From the NCBI GenBank assembly GCA_021775095.1, contig JAJFII010000010.1, positions 91,333 to 155,332 on the forward strand: a stretch of DNA of 64,000 nt. The letters are read 5' to 3'. How positions within the stretch are numbered: position 1 is the stretch's first letter; each line of letters begins with the position of its first letter. Both the position numbers and the translations under genes were made by a program. The notes below the pieces were generated by a model. It was not told the origin of the DNA. It saw only the letters and a program-made list of their open reading frames with translations, and ran no database searches. Source of the DNA: Rhodospirillales bacterium (GTDB taxonomy: Bacteria > Pseudomonadota > Alphaproteobacteria > Rhodospirillales > Casp-alpha2). Shown in pieces: positions 56,003 through 64,000 of this stretch.

Positions 56003-57967
56003 TTGTCAGCAAAAGTAACATGGTTATTCGTCTTTGTAGCAATCTACTGGTCGTACTGTATTTATTGGGGGGTCAAGAGTGCGCAGCAGGCGAAAACGGC
56101 AACCGACTATTTTGTCGCAGGCCGTTCATTGTCATTGTGGGTGTTTGTTTTGGCAGCTACAGCGACGTCATTTTCAGGCTGGACCTTTATGGGCCACCCG
56201 GGGCTAATCTATCGTGATGGTTTCCAGTACGCCTATGCGTCTTTTTATGCCATTACAATCCCGTTCACCGGGGTGATGTTCTTAAAACGCCAATGGATGC
56301 TGGGCAAACGTTTTGGTTATGTAACTCCGGGCGAGATGTTGGCCGACTACTTCCAGGGCGATGCCATACGTATTTTGGTAGTTTGTGTGGCGTTGTTATT
56401 CTCAATTCCCTATCTTGGCGTTCAGTTGGGCGCATCGGGATTCCTATTCAATGTTTTGACGGATGACTTGATCTCCAAAAATATCGGGATGTGGGTGCTT
56501 TCGGCGATTGTGCTGATTTATGTGGCCACCGGTGGCTTAAAAGCTGTGGCCTATGTGGACACACTTCAATGTTTGCTGCTGGCATTTGGTATTATTTCAA
56601 TTGGTTTCATCGCCTATGGCGAGTTAGGTGGTTTTGAAGCCTTCAACCAAGCCATGGCAAAACTAGGGCAAGCTGGGGATATCGGCAAATGGGGGACGAC
56701 CAAAGGAGCTGGTGGCGGTGACTACAATGCCTACCTGGCGATCCCGGGGGTTATTCAGTTTACCGCAGGACTTGGTAAAGAAACACCCGTCGGCGGTCTT
56801 TGGACCGGCATCATGTGTTTGACGTATATGTTCGCACTCATGGGCATCCAGTCAGCACCGGCGTTCACCATGTGGGCGTTTGGTAACGCAAGCCCCCGTC
56901 CATTTGCACCGCAACAGGTTTGGGCATCGTCTTTGTGTATCGGTTTTATCCTGTTTTTCTTCACAGCGGCTCAAGGCATGGGCGCACATTTCTTGGGTGC
57001 CAATCCTGCGGTCGGTGCTGTGGCAGGAATTTCGGAGGTTATTCCTGACCTGACGGCCAACGGACAAGGAGGACTGGTTCCCCACTATATCAATCTTGTG
57101 GGCGAGTCCGCACCGTGGTTTGTTGGGTTGCTGGCTGTTTGTGCTTTGGCTGCCATGCAGTCCACGGGTGCGGCTTATATGTCGACCGCCGGTGGTATGC
57201 TCACCCGTGATTTGTACAAACGGTATCTCAATCCAACCGCCGACCACGCAACGCAAAAGTTGTTTGGCCGTATGGGTGTTGCCTTCATCGTCTTGTCGGC
57301 GTTGTTAGTGGCGACCTATTCCGCCGATGCTTTGGTGCTTTTGGGTGGATTGGCCGTGGCTTTTGGTTTCCAGATGTGGCCGTCGCTGGCCGCCGTTTGC
57401 TGGTTCCCATGGATCACCCGCCAGGGGGCAACCTGGGGCCTGGGCGTCGGTCTTCTGGCTGTTATATTCACGGAAAGCCTTGGCGGTTCCATCGCTGGGT
57501 TCTTCGGTGGCGAACTGCCATGGGGACGTTGGCCCTGGACCATCCATTCCGCCGGGTGGGGGATAATCTTCAATCTGAGCATTTGTCTTGGGGTTTCGGC
57601 AATGACCCAAACCACCGTGGATTTGGAGCACCGGATGAAGTATCACAACTTCCTGCGTGAACACGCCGGATTGTCGGCTGATAAACAAGGCCTGAAACCG
57701 ATTGCTTGGGGGATCACCATCGTTTGGATGATCTTCGGCATTGGGCCCGGTGCGGTGGTCGGAAACGACATCTTTGGCGCTCCCAACGCCGGCATCGAAA
57801 ACTGGACTTTTGGCATACCGTCCATATGGGCATGGCAAATTCTCTGGTGGATCCTGGGCGTCGGCATGATGTGGTTCTTAGCTTACAAAATGGAAATGTC
57901 GACAATGCCGAACAAGGAATTTGAGGTCCTTGCTGAAGACATAGGCGATACCGTTGGCCAGCAGTAG
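56003..57967 (+). CDS. Sodium:solute symporter (SLC5 family)
   Basis: An approximately 654-residue inner-membrane transporter with around 13-15 hydrophobic segments. The SSS family pattern is clear: DYFVAGRSLSLWVFVLAATA at residue 27 onward, SFSGWTFMGHPGLIYRDGF, YVATGGLKAVAYVDTLQC and CALAAMQSTGAAYMSTAGGM. Members couple sodium to uptake of proline, pantothenate, acetate or other acids; the substrate is not clear. I use TTG 56003, seven bases after GGGGAGAG and at the family start; an ATG at 55982 would lack spacing to a site. A strong terminator follows. Confidence 0.92.
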   Translation: MSAKVTWLFVFVAIYWSYCIYWGVKSAQQAKTATDYFVAGRSLSLWVFVLAATATSFSGWTFMGHPGLIYRDGFQYAYASFYAITIPFTGVMFLKRQWMLGKRFGYVTPGEMLADYFQGDAIRILVVCVALLFSIPYLGVQLGASGFLFNVLTDDLISKNIGMWVLSAIVLIYVATGGLKAVAYVDTLQCLLLAFGIISIGFIAYGELGGFEAFNQAMAKLGQAGDIGKWGTTKGAGGGDYNAYLAIPGVIQFTAGLGKETPVGGLWTGIMCLTYMFALMGIQSAPAFTMWAFGNASPRPFAPQQVWASSLCIGFILFFFTAAQGMGAHFLGANPAVGAVAGISEVIPDLTANGQGGLVPHYINLVGESAPWFVGLLAVCALAAMQSTGAAYMSTAGGMLTRDLYKRYLNPTADHATQKLFGRMGVAFIVLSALLVATYSADALVLLGGLAVAFGFQMWPSLAAVCWFPWITRQGATWGLGVGLLAVIFTESLGGSIAGFFGGELPWGRWPWTIHSAGWGIIFNLSICLGVSAMTQTTVDLEHRMKYHNFLREHAGLSADKQGLKPIAWGITIVWMIFGIGPGAVVGNDIFGAPNAGIENWTFGIPSIWAWQILWWILGVGMMWFLAYKMEMSTMPNKEFEVLAEDIGDTVGQQ

Positions 57968-57993
57968 GAGGCCAGTTGGTTCCTGATACTTCG

Positions 57994-58027
57994 GGGGGAA
58001 GGCATTTTTGCCTTTCCCCTTTTTCTT
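57994..58027 (+). terminator. Rho-independent terminator of the symporter gene
   Basis: GGGGGAAGGCA (57994-58004) pairs with TGCCTTTCCCC (58009-58019), one G-T wobble in eleven pairs, over a four-T loop, followed by a T-rich run. Confidence 0.92.
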
Positions 58028-58115
58028 TGTGACTTCTTTGTGGCAAGGGAATCCTGTTAATATTATAGTTTATGTCTTAACCATTTATATCTAAAACAAT
58101 GGGGCCAACCTCAAT

Positions 58116-58358
58116 ATGCAGGAACTTTTTAGCGCGGAATATCGGTGGCTTTGGATCATTGCCATGGCTGCTGCCCTGTTTTTTCCGGTTCGCCATTTCA
58201 TTTGGGTTGCGAGTGTGCGCCGTCATATCCGTAAAGCCGGACAAAACAATGTCCCTGAACAAGAGCAAATCCGGTTAAAAAAACGTGCGGGATTTACCTC
58301 GGTTTTGTTAAGTGGCCTGTTCGCCCTGTTTTATATGAGCTATTTGTTCCAAAAATGA
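58116..58358 (+). CDS. Small two-helix membrane protein
   Basis: An 80-residue protein with hydrophobic segments at about residues 12-30 (WLWIIAMAAALFFPVRHFIW) and 58-78, joined by a basic loop. No family is recognised. Its TGA overlaps the ATG of the TPR gene (ATGA), so the two proteins are coupled and likely work together at the inner membrane. Confidence 0.68.
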   Translation: MQELFSAEYRWLWIIAMAAALFFPVRHFIWVASVRRHIRKAGQNNVPEQEQIRLKKRAGFTSVLLSGLFALFYMSYLFQK

Positions 58359-58984
58359 CTACATCTCTCGCAACTCCCGGCGTTCTTCGCCGATTTATCA
58401 AATATATGGCGCTGCTTACTTTTGTCATGTTTTCCGTTTGGGCGGTCGTTAAAATGGCGCAAAATTCAGTGCCCGGCGATATGGAAGTTCGCCAGGGCGA
58501 CATTTTCTTACAGGATGACAAGTTTGCAGCGGCAATCACTAAATTTGACGACGCCTTAAAAATCCAACCGGACCACCGTGGCGCGTTGGCCGGCAAAGGT
58601 GTCGCCCTGATGGCGTTGAACCAATACGATGAAGCCGAACGGGTTTTTAGTTATTCAATTCGATATTTGTCGGAAAATCTGGAAGCCGATGACCCCACCG
58701 GCAAAGGGGCGCTGTCTGCATCCTATGCAAATCGCGGCATTATCAAGGACCGTACGGGCCGATATCAGGAAGCACTGGAGGATTATATTGAAGCCATAAA
58801 ACTCGACTACGATCTGGCAGAAGGGCCGGGCTGGATTCAACACATTTTATATTACGATAAAAAACCGTCAAGCGTGCTTGGCCGAGCCAAATATCTGTAC
58901 ACGCAACTGCAGTTGCCACAAGACCAACGTCTCATGCGGGTCCCGGATCTCGACGCAAAACAACGGCGTTATAAACCCCGGTGA
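58355..58984 (+). CDS. Membrane-anchored TPR protein
   Basis: A 209-residue protein with one N-terminal membrane helix (YMALLTFVMFSVWAVVKMA) and TPR units at about residues 42-155 (DKFAAAITKFDDALKIQPDH, YQEALEDYIEAIKLDYDLAE). It most likely projects into the periplasm as a binding scaffold. Coupled to the small membrane protein upstream. Function unknown. Confidence 0.78.
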   Translation: MTTSLATPGVLRRFIKYMALLTFVMFSVWAVVKMAQNSVPGDMEVRQGDIFLQDDKFAAAITKFDDALKIQPDHRGALAGKGVALMALNQYDEAERVFSYSIRYLSENLEADDPTGKGALSASYANRGIIKDRTGRYQEALEDYIEAIKLDYDLAEGPGWIQHILYYDKKPSSVLGRAKYLYTQLQLPQDQRLMRVPDLDAKQRRYKPR

Positions 58985-59055
58985 ACCCCGACCGAAGAAA
59001 ATCCGGAGCGCCTTTGCAATCGTCGAATTACCGTAATTGCCATAAACGAGAGTGT

Positions 59056-59081
59056 TTTCGGCGATCCAATTATCGCCGAAA
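59056..59081. terminator. Hairpin between convergent genes
   Basis: TTTCGGCGAT and ATCGCCGAAA form a perfect ten-pair stem over CCAATT. It lies between the ends of two convergent genes and could end transcription from both sides, although neither strand has a strong T-run after it. Confidence 0.55.
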
Positions 59082-59086
59082 CTCCT

Positions 59087-59296
59087 TTAGAACCTAACGA
59101 TTCCAAGGACATCCTGTGCCAGGACGGCAAAAAAGAACAGGGCCGCGATACAGCCAAACAGCAAGCGGACAAAATCCGTATTACCGTCATTGTCGCGAAA
59201 CCGAATGCCATGCCAGGCTATGAAGCCGGTAATGGCCAGAAAAATAAAATTGATAAAAGTTTCGTATTCGGCCGGGATTTCGAAAAAATCTAACAT
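59087..59296 (-). CDS. Small two-helix membrane protein
   Basis: A 69-residue protein with hydrophobic segments at about residues 13-29 (FINFIFLAITGFIAWHG) and 43-62 (LLFGCIAALFFFAVLAQDVL), separated by a charged loop with RDNDGNTDF. No family recognised. It is followed on the same strand by nothing before the hairpin at 59056-59081. Confidence 0.65.
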   Translation of the reverse strand: MLDFFEIPAEYETFINFIFLAITGFIAWHGIRFRDNDGNTDFVRLLFGCIAALFFFAVLAQDVLGIVRF

Positions 59297-59393
59297 ACGA
59301 AAATTTAACGATCAGGTGCCGGTGAAGCAAGTCAGACCACTCATTATTACCCCATAGGACAATGGGTTTAATTGATTTGCCGGATCGTCCACA

Positions 59394-59906
59394 TCAAATG
59401 CCGTCTTTAAGTTTCAAGTCCAAGGGGTTCGACTTTTTCGTGGGTTGCAAATCACCGACATCCAGATAGGGCGGAAACATGGTTGCCGGTTTTTTAATGG
59501 ACAGATTGGCCAAAACGATACCGCCGCCAATGAACAATATCAAACAGCCACAGGCCAACGTGAACTTTTTTAAACCATCGGGAACGGAGGTTCGGTAGTC
59601 ATGGTCATAGCGGTGGTACCGGCTGTCATTTTCGTTGACCTGACCGCGTTCAGCCATTTGATTGATCTGCCGCGCGTAGTGGCGCGCCCAATGGGGAACA
59701 ACCCCATTAATCATGTAGTCTGAAAATAATCCGTCGAACCGTGATTCCACGATATCGACGCCATGCCATTCATGATAAGCAAGTTGCAGAAGTTGAAATT
59801 CGCCAACTTGCAGAAAATTGGCGGCACGGGTAATTTCCGTTTTTTCTCGATTCTCCGCCTCTTCATAATCCGGGCGAAGCAGCGTTTTCCATAGGTCCCA
59901 GCTCAT
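59394..59906 (-). CDS. Single-pass membrane protein of unknown function
   Basis: A 170-residue protein with a soluble, charged N-terminal part (about residues 1-112, rich in tyrosine, histidine and glutamate) and one membrane helix near residues 114-135 (FTLACGCLILFIGGGIVLAN). A short lysine-rich tail follows. No family recognised. The positive residues around the helix fit a tail-facing inner-membrane protein, but the topology is not certain. Confidence 0.65.
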   Translation of the reverse strand: MSWDLWKTLLRPDYEEAENREKTEITRAANFLQVGEFQLLQLAYHEWHGVDIVESRFDGLFSDYMINGVVPHWARHYARQINQMAERGQVNENDSRYHRYDHDYRTSVPDGLKKFTLACGCLILFIGGGIVLANLSIKKPATMFPPYLDVGDLQPTKKSNPLDLKLKDGI

Positions 59907-60430
59907 AACCGTCCTCTATCCAGAGTGACTGAGTAGAATAAACCATAACCGGTGCAAACAGACATCACAATTCGTCCAACAGGCCAATATTGGACCAAAA
60001 AAGCATAAAATGGGTTATAAAATGCGCCGATTAATAAATAGTGCGATTTGGATTTGACGTTGATGGGGCGAAGGCACTCCAATCAAAAATCCATTCGGCG
60101 ACATTCCGGCGACATCGCTTTGAAAAAAGCGCGGGGAAACAAAATCTCTTTTGCGTTCGCACCTGCCCAGCATGCGATAGCGGCAAAAGCCTAAGACAAC
60201 CCGAAAGGAAATCCGCACATCGGGTCAAGTCATGGCGCAACGCGTCGGGGTCGTTGCGAACATTATTTGCCAATTGTTAGGAGGGGAAAGGGTGTCGCAT
60301 GATGATATTATGTAGATTAAGATGGGTTTATTTTCCAACTGAAAATGGATGTTATGGTCCTCCCTTTTCATATGAGAAGAGTTCACGTAAATTTAGTGCG
60401 CGAGGGGTGTTATGTAAGGAACGGCTTTAT
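59907..60430. other. Intergenic stretch ahead of the SPINDLY-type gene
   Basis: About 520 bp without a supported gene. It holds the palindrome CCAATATTGG near 59981, short repeats of GGCGACAT near 60100, and two AGGAGGGG-like or AAGGA sites near its end. Short frames on both strands have no family pattern. Confidence 0.4.
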
Positions 60431-62911
60431 ATGAATGATGAAACTGGCATACCCGTTCAGCAGACACTGACGATCCAGCAAGCCATTGACCTCGCTATAA
60501 CGCATCAAACCGCAGGCCGGTTGTCTGAGGCGGAGGGCATCTACACCCAAATTCTTCAAATCAACCCCAACCAACCTGTCGCCACACATTTGCTTGGTGT
60601 AATTGCCCATCAGGTGGGTAAGAATGAGCTAGCAGTCGATTTGATCAGAAAAGCCATTGCAATCAGGCCCAACTTCGCCGAGGCCCATAGCAATCTTGGC
60701 CTAGCGCTGCAGGCGCTAGGTCGGCTGGATGAAGCTATCCAAGCTTTTCACAAAGCCATCGAGATCAAACCAAATTTTTCAGAGCCGCAATACAATTTGG
60801 GAAAGGCGTTACGAATTCTTGGGCGGCTGGCTGAAGCAGTAACACACCATCGCATCGCCATCGATATTAATCCTCGTTTTACATTAGCTCACAACGAACT
60901 TGGACACACGCTTCAAGATCTTGGGCGACTGGAAGAGGCGGCGTCTTGCTATAGTGCAGTTATCGACATTGACCCCAATTTTGCTGAGGCCCACAGCAAT
61001 AAAGGTCTTATGCTACACAAACTTGGACGCCTGGACGATGCGGCCGAGGCCTATCTTAAAGCGATCAACATCAAGCCCAAACTCGCCGACGCGCATAGTC
61101 ATTTAGGAAACCTATTACTGGATCGAGGCGAAGTTGACGAAGCGATTAAGCACTATCGCACGGCCATCGAGATTCAACCCCAATTTGCTTTGGTGTACAG
61201 CAACTTGGGAAACGCGCTGCAGTCTCTTGGACGGCTGAACGAAGCGAGCACGAGCTATCGTAATGCCATCAACATCAAACCAGATTTCGCCGATGCTCAC
61301 TGTAACCTTGGAAACGTATTACATAGCCGAGGACGAGTCGACGAGGCGATCACACACCTTCGCAAGGCCATCGATATCCAACCCGATTTGGCTGTCGCAT
61401 ACAGCAACTTAGCAAGCGTATTCAGGGATCAAGGTGAAGTTGATGAAGCCATCAAAATATTGGATTTAGCTCTCTCCCATATGCCTGAACAAGTTGGCTT
61501 TCGTATTAGAAAAACGCTTCTTTTGCCTGTCATCCCGTCGTCCAAAAAAGATATTCTGATCCGTCGTGATCGCCTCTCCAGGGCTCTAACTGCTCACGTG
61601 AAGCAAAAAATCGTTATTCACAATCCCGTTTCCGAAGTTGGAACCACAAATTTTATGCTCGCCTATCACAATCGAAACAACAAAAAAATATTGTCGGACA
61701 TTGCGAAAATGTATATCGCCATTTGTCCAGATCTAACCTACCAAGCGAAGCATTGCCGGCTAGCACTGAAAAAACGAAGTAAAAAATCCGTTTTACGCAT
61801 TGGTTTTCTTTCTGCATTTTTTTGCAACCATACGAATGGTATACTTTTTCGCGCAATTATAGAACATTTTTCGCGAGACCATTTCGAAGTATTGCTATTC
61901 CGCGCCCCAGGGAAAAAAGATCTTATGTCCGATAGGATCGATCGGACCGCCGATAAAGTCGTCTTTTTGCAAGGTGATTTGAGTAACGACAGGAGAATAA
62001 TCGAGAACGAAGGTTTGGACATATTATTTTATCTCGATGTTGGCATTGATACCTACACATATTATTTATCTTTTTCCCGCCTCGCGCCGGTTCAGGCAGT
62101 CACAATCGGACACGCGGAAACATCAGGCGTTCCTACCATAGATTATTTCATATCCTCTGAGATGACTGAACCTCCCGACGCATCCAATCATTATAGCGAG
62201 CAGCTCATTAAACTTAGTTGTTTACCCACCTACTATTACCGGCCTGAAGTCCCGAAAAAAACCTACACACGCAATGATTACGGATTGCAGGATGATGTAA
62301 GACTATACATATACCCCCAGGCGCTTTTTAAGATTCACCCTGACTTCGATGTGACGCTTGGCAAACTTCTGCGACTTGACCCTGTGGGTCGATTGGTACT
62401 GATTGATCCTTCGCTCGACGGAAACTGGCAAAAACTATTGACCGAGCGTTTTACCCGCTCATTTCCCGATGTTGTCGATCAAGTTATTTTTGTGCCGAAG
62501 ATGCCCAGAGAAAAATTTCTAGGGCTACTTTCACTTGCCGATGCATTATTAGATAATCCTTATCTTTCTGGGACACATTCCGGCCTCGAGATTTTTGCCA
62601 TGGATGCACCAATTGTCGCCTGGCAGGGAAAATATTGCAGTGGTAGAATTGTTGCCGCCCTTTACAGGCAAATGGGACTTAGAGAACTGATTGCGGCCGA
62701 CTCCGAGTCCTATTTGGCGCTGGTCTTACGACTGGCCCGAGACGGCGAATTCAAACGTCGGATGCAATCCGAAATTAAGGCAAATTCTCACAAACTATAC
62801 GAAAGACACGAGGTCGTGTGGGAAATGGAAACTTTTTTCATCGCGGCCTACAATACATGGCGCAAGGGCAATGATGCTAGCGAAACGATTAATACCAGAA
62901 GCCCTGAGTAA
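60431..62911 (+). CDS. TPR protein with SPINDLY-type O-GlcNAc transferase-like domain
   Basis: An approximately 826-residue protein. From about residue 20 to 370 are roughly ten near-perfect TPR units of the form AEAHSNLGLALQALGRLDEA. From about residue 450 to the end is a glycosyltransferase region of the SPINDLY/O-GlcNAc transferase type (GT41-like): IGFLSAFFCNHTNG, RLAPVQAVTIGHAETSGVPT, LPTYYYRPE and FVPKMPREKFLGLLSLADAL with DNPYLSGTHSGLEIF. Such bacterial enzymes transfer sugars to serine/threonine, often flagellin or adhesins. ATG 60431 with AAGGA ahead is preferred to 60299. Codon and base use look more AT-rich than neighbours. Confidence 0.87.
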   Translation: MNDETGIPVQQTLTIQQAIDLAITHQTAGRLSEAEGIYTQILQINPNQPVATHLLGVIAHQVGKNELAVDLIRKAIAIRPNFAEAHSNLGLALQALGRLDEAIQAFHKAIEIKPNFSEPQYNLGKALRILGRLAEAVTHHRIAIDINPRFTLAHNELGHTLQDLGRLEEAASCYSAVIDIDPNFAEAHSNKGLMLHKLGRLDDAAEAYLKAINIKPKLADAHSHLGNLLLDRGEVDEAIKHYRTAIEIQPQFALVYSNLGNALQSLGRLNEASTSYRNAINIKPDFADAHCNLGNVLHSRGRVDEAITHLRKAIDIQPDLAVAYSNLASVFRDQGEVDEAIKILDLALSHMPEQVGFRIRKTLLLPVIPSSKKDILIRRDRLSRALTAHVKQKIVIHNPVSEVGTTNFMLAYHNRNNKKILSDIAKMYIAICPDLTYQAKHCRLALKKRSKKSVLRIGFLSAFFCNHTNGILFRAIIEHFSRDHFEVLLFRAPGKKDLMSDRIDRTADKVVFLQGDLSNDRRIIENEGLDILFYLDVGIDTYTYYLSFSRLAPVQAVTIGHAETSGVPTIDYFISSEMTEPPDASNHYSEQLIKLSCLPTYYYRPEVPKKTYTRNDYGLQDDVRLYIYPQALFKIHPDFDVTLGKLLRLDPVGRLVLIDPSLDGNWQKLLTERFTRSFPDVVDQVIFVPKMPREKFLGLLSLADALLDNPYLSGTHSGLEIFAMDAPIVAWQGKYCSGRIVAALYRQMGLRELIAADSESYLALVLRLARDGEFKRRMQSEIKANSHKLYERHEVVWEMETFFIAAYNTWRKGNDASETINTRSPE

Positions 62912-62983
62912 TGACTCGCGTTGGGGATTCCCAAACGATAAATAGTGTGAATCAATGTCCATACCATCAAGGGAGGATATCTG

Positions 62984-63145
62984 ATGTGGAATGCGGTTCG
63001 TTTACGGGATGATTATACGGCGCTGGAAGTTCGTGCTTTGGCGACCCGGTCCAGAGATAGTGCTCAAGTTCGCCGCCTGTTATCAATTGCGGCGATTTAC
63101 GACGGTCTGGAGCGGGGCGATGCGGCGCGGATGGACGTCATCTAA
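62984..63145 (+). pseudogene. N-terminal fragment of an IS630-type transposase
   Basis: A 53-residue frame that begins MWNAVRLRDDYTALEVRAL and continues through RLLSIAAIYDGLERGDAAR before a stop, matching the start of IS630-family transposases. GGGAGG lies eight bases before the ATG. After a frame break, a shifted frame reads HLIDGLPMLSGQ, similar to the next family segment (GLIDR...P.L), so part of the gene is deleted. The IS256-type element abuts it at 63190. Confidence 0.75.
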
Positions 63146-63189
63146 TCGACGGGCTACCGATGCTGTCAGGCCAGATAGGCGGGTCCGCC

Positions 63190-63476
63190 GGGTCTGTCAT
63201 TTGAACTGTGTAAGTGAATTGAACTGAGATTTGTGGTTAAGTTTGTAGCGAATGACCGCGAGAGTCATACGAGCGAAGAATTTATCCACAGACCGGTCAG
63301 TTTGAACACGAACATTGCGCATGACGGAAATGGGGTCTGTCATATGAACTGTGTAAGTGAATTGAACTGAGTTTTGTGGTTAAGTTTGTAGCGAGTGACC
63401 GCGAGAGTCATGCGAGCGAAGAATTTATCCACGGACCGGTCAGTTTGAACACGAACATGGAGCATGACGGAAATGA
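63190..63476. repeat. 143-bp tandem direct repeat at the IS256-type left end
   Basis: Two copies with few mismatches, beginning at 63190 and 63333 with GGGTCTGTCAT. Each runs through GAACTGTGTAAGTGAATTG, the GACCGCGAGAGTCAT stretch and GTTTGAACACGAACAT to ATGACGGAAATG, the start of the transposase frame. So the left end of the element, including its first codons, is duplicated. Confidence 0.9.
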
Positions 63477-64000
63477 CAAAGACCACATCGAAGACGGAAG
63501 AATTTACCAATGAGACCCTTGATTCCTTATTGTCGGGACAGCAGACGCCGGAGGAAATATTTGGGGAAGACGGGCTGTTCAAGCGCTTGCAAGCCGCCCT
63601 GATTGAACGTGCCTTGGGCGGAGAGTTAACGCACCACCTGGGATACGCGCCGCATGCGCTGGCGGCTGGCAGTGACCGGCGTAACGGCCACGGTGCCAAG
63701 ACTATTGAGACCGAGACCGGGCCGTTGACGATCCAGGTTCCACGTGACCGGGATGGGGATTTCGCCCCACTGTTGGTCAAAAAGGGCCAACGGCGCCTGG
63801 AGGGTTTTGACGATAAGGTTCTTTCGCTCTATGCCCGGGGGCTGTCCATGCGCGACATCCAGGGGCACCTGAAGGAGCTCTATGGCACGGATGTTTCTCC
63901 CGAACTCATATCCACGGTCACTGACGCGGTGATGGACGAAGTGAGGTCCTGGCAGAACCGCCCCCTGGAAAGCCACTACCCGATTGTCTATCTGGACGCC
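63464..64000 (+). CDS. IS256-family transposase, partial
   Basis: An open frame of 179 codons runs to the window edge. It starts MTEMTKTTSKTEEF and contains the Mutator-family N-terminal pattern ALGGELTHHLGYAPH, RRNGHGAKTIETETGPLTIQ, VPRDRDGDFAP and ALYARGLSMRDIQ-like sequence (LYARGLSMRDIQGHLKELYG). At the end YPIVYLDA holds the first catalytic aspartate. A second ATG nine bases on is an alternative start. The frame looks intact as far as it goes. Confidence 0.92.
   Translation, partial: MTEMTKTTSKTEEFTNETLDSLLSGQQTPEEIFGEDGLFKRLQAALIERALGGELTHHLGYAPHALAAGSDRRNGHGAKTIETETGPLTIQVPRDRDGDFAPLLVKKGQRRLEGFDDKVLSLYARGLSMRDIQGHLKELYGTDVSPELISTVTDAVMDEVRSWQNRPLESHYPIVYLDA

Larger units (their letters stand above)
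63190..64000 (+). mobile_element. IS256-family insertion sequence, incomplete at window edge
   Basis: The GGGTCTGTC-type end, the leader repeat and a Mutator-type transposase frame are typical of IS256-family elements. The right end lies beyond the window. It abuts the remnant of an IS630-type transposase, so it inserted in or next to it. Confidence 0.85.

Noticed and set aside
60015..60273. Short frames on both strands in the gap before the SPINDLY-type gene
   Set aside because: No family pattern, no convincing ribosome-binding site; treated as non-coding.
60030..62950. ATAAATAGTG near 60032 and near 62940 as flanking repeats of a mobile unit around the SPINDLY-type gene
   Set aside because: Only ten shared bases and no transposase or terminal repeats to go with them; chance is likely.
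1..64000. CRISPR arrays, tRNA and rRNA genes
   Set aside because: Looked for spaced repeats and for tRNA T-loop patterns on both strands; nothing convincing was seen.

Overview
This window reads as the chromosome of a free-living, probably marine, alphaproteobacterium. The support is an alphaproteobacterial-type SspB, a short RpmJ/L36, a GlcDEF glycolate oxidase, a SoxXYZABCD thiosulfate-oxidation cluster that includes SoxCD, and FNR/FixK-type and CRP-type operator boxes. A Rhodospirillales-like source is my inference; nothing here fixes the genus. Coding density is high. I saw no tRNA, rRNA, CRISPR array or prophage.

Layout. (1) 0.1-4.7 kb: sspB, then a tight run of class I fumarase, a DcyD-like PLP enzyme, a small alpha/beta hydrolase and a VOC protein, then a ribbon-helix-helix protein. 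(2) 4.7-17.1 kb, minus strand: a giant AsmA-type envelope protein, then a C2/C3 hydroxyacid block: glycerate 2-kinase, a D-lactate-dehydrogenase-like flavoprotein, a TPR protein, glcF, glcE, glcD and an MFS transporter. Together these would oxidise glycolate and D-lactate and feed glycerate into glycolysis. (3) 17.2-32.8 kb: two orphan sensor kinases, rpmJ with its own promoter and terminator, a DMT exporter overlapping a class V aminotransferase, and sugar-acid and dehydrogenase genes (enolase superfamily, PQQ-type sugar dehydrogenase, 2-hydroxyacid dehydrogenase, HAD phosphatase, GMC oxidoreductase). Next comes an unannotated small-RNA gene with a consensus CRP box, then a GlcG-like protein.

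(4) 32.8-37.7 kb, an accessory segment that looks more AT-rich: an IS3 transposase remnant, a single-domain globin, a broken chemoreceptor fragment, an Aer-like PAS protein, a soluble chemoreceptor and a two-HD-domain HD-GYP phosphodiesterase. A close paralogue of the PAS/chemoreceptor pair lies on the other strand at 52.6-54.3 kb. Each pair has an FNR/FixK-type palindrome about 90-105 bp ahead of its PAS start codon. I read this as an oxygen- or redox-controlled signalling module whose sensor and signaller are separate proteins.

(5) 37.7-47.4 kb, sulfur oxidation: soxF on the minus strand diverges from soxXYZAB and ccdA/soxV; then come a periplasmic protein of unknown role, a soxW-type thioredoxin, soxC and a short soxD. 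Three related AT-rich elements sit in front of soxX, soxW and soxC, and no regulator gene is present in the cluster. (6) 47.5-60 kb: a two-subunit class I hydro-lyase (fumarase/tartrate dehydratase type), a TPR-methyltransferase fusion, a ketopantoate reductase, the second PAS/chemoreceptor pair, a sodium:solute symporter with a structured leader, and small membrane and TPR proteins. (7) 60-64 kb: a TPR/SPINDLY-type glycosyltransferase, then an insertion-sequence pile-up made of an IS630 N-terminal fragment, a 143-bp tandem repeat and an IS256-type transposase cut by the window edge.
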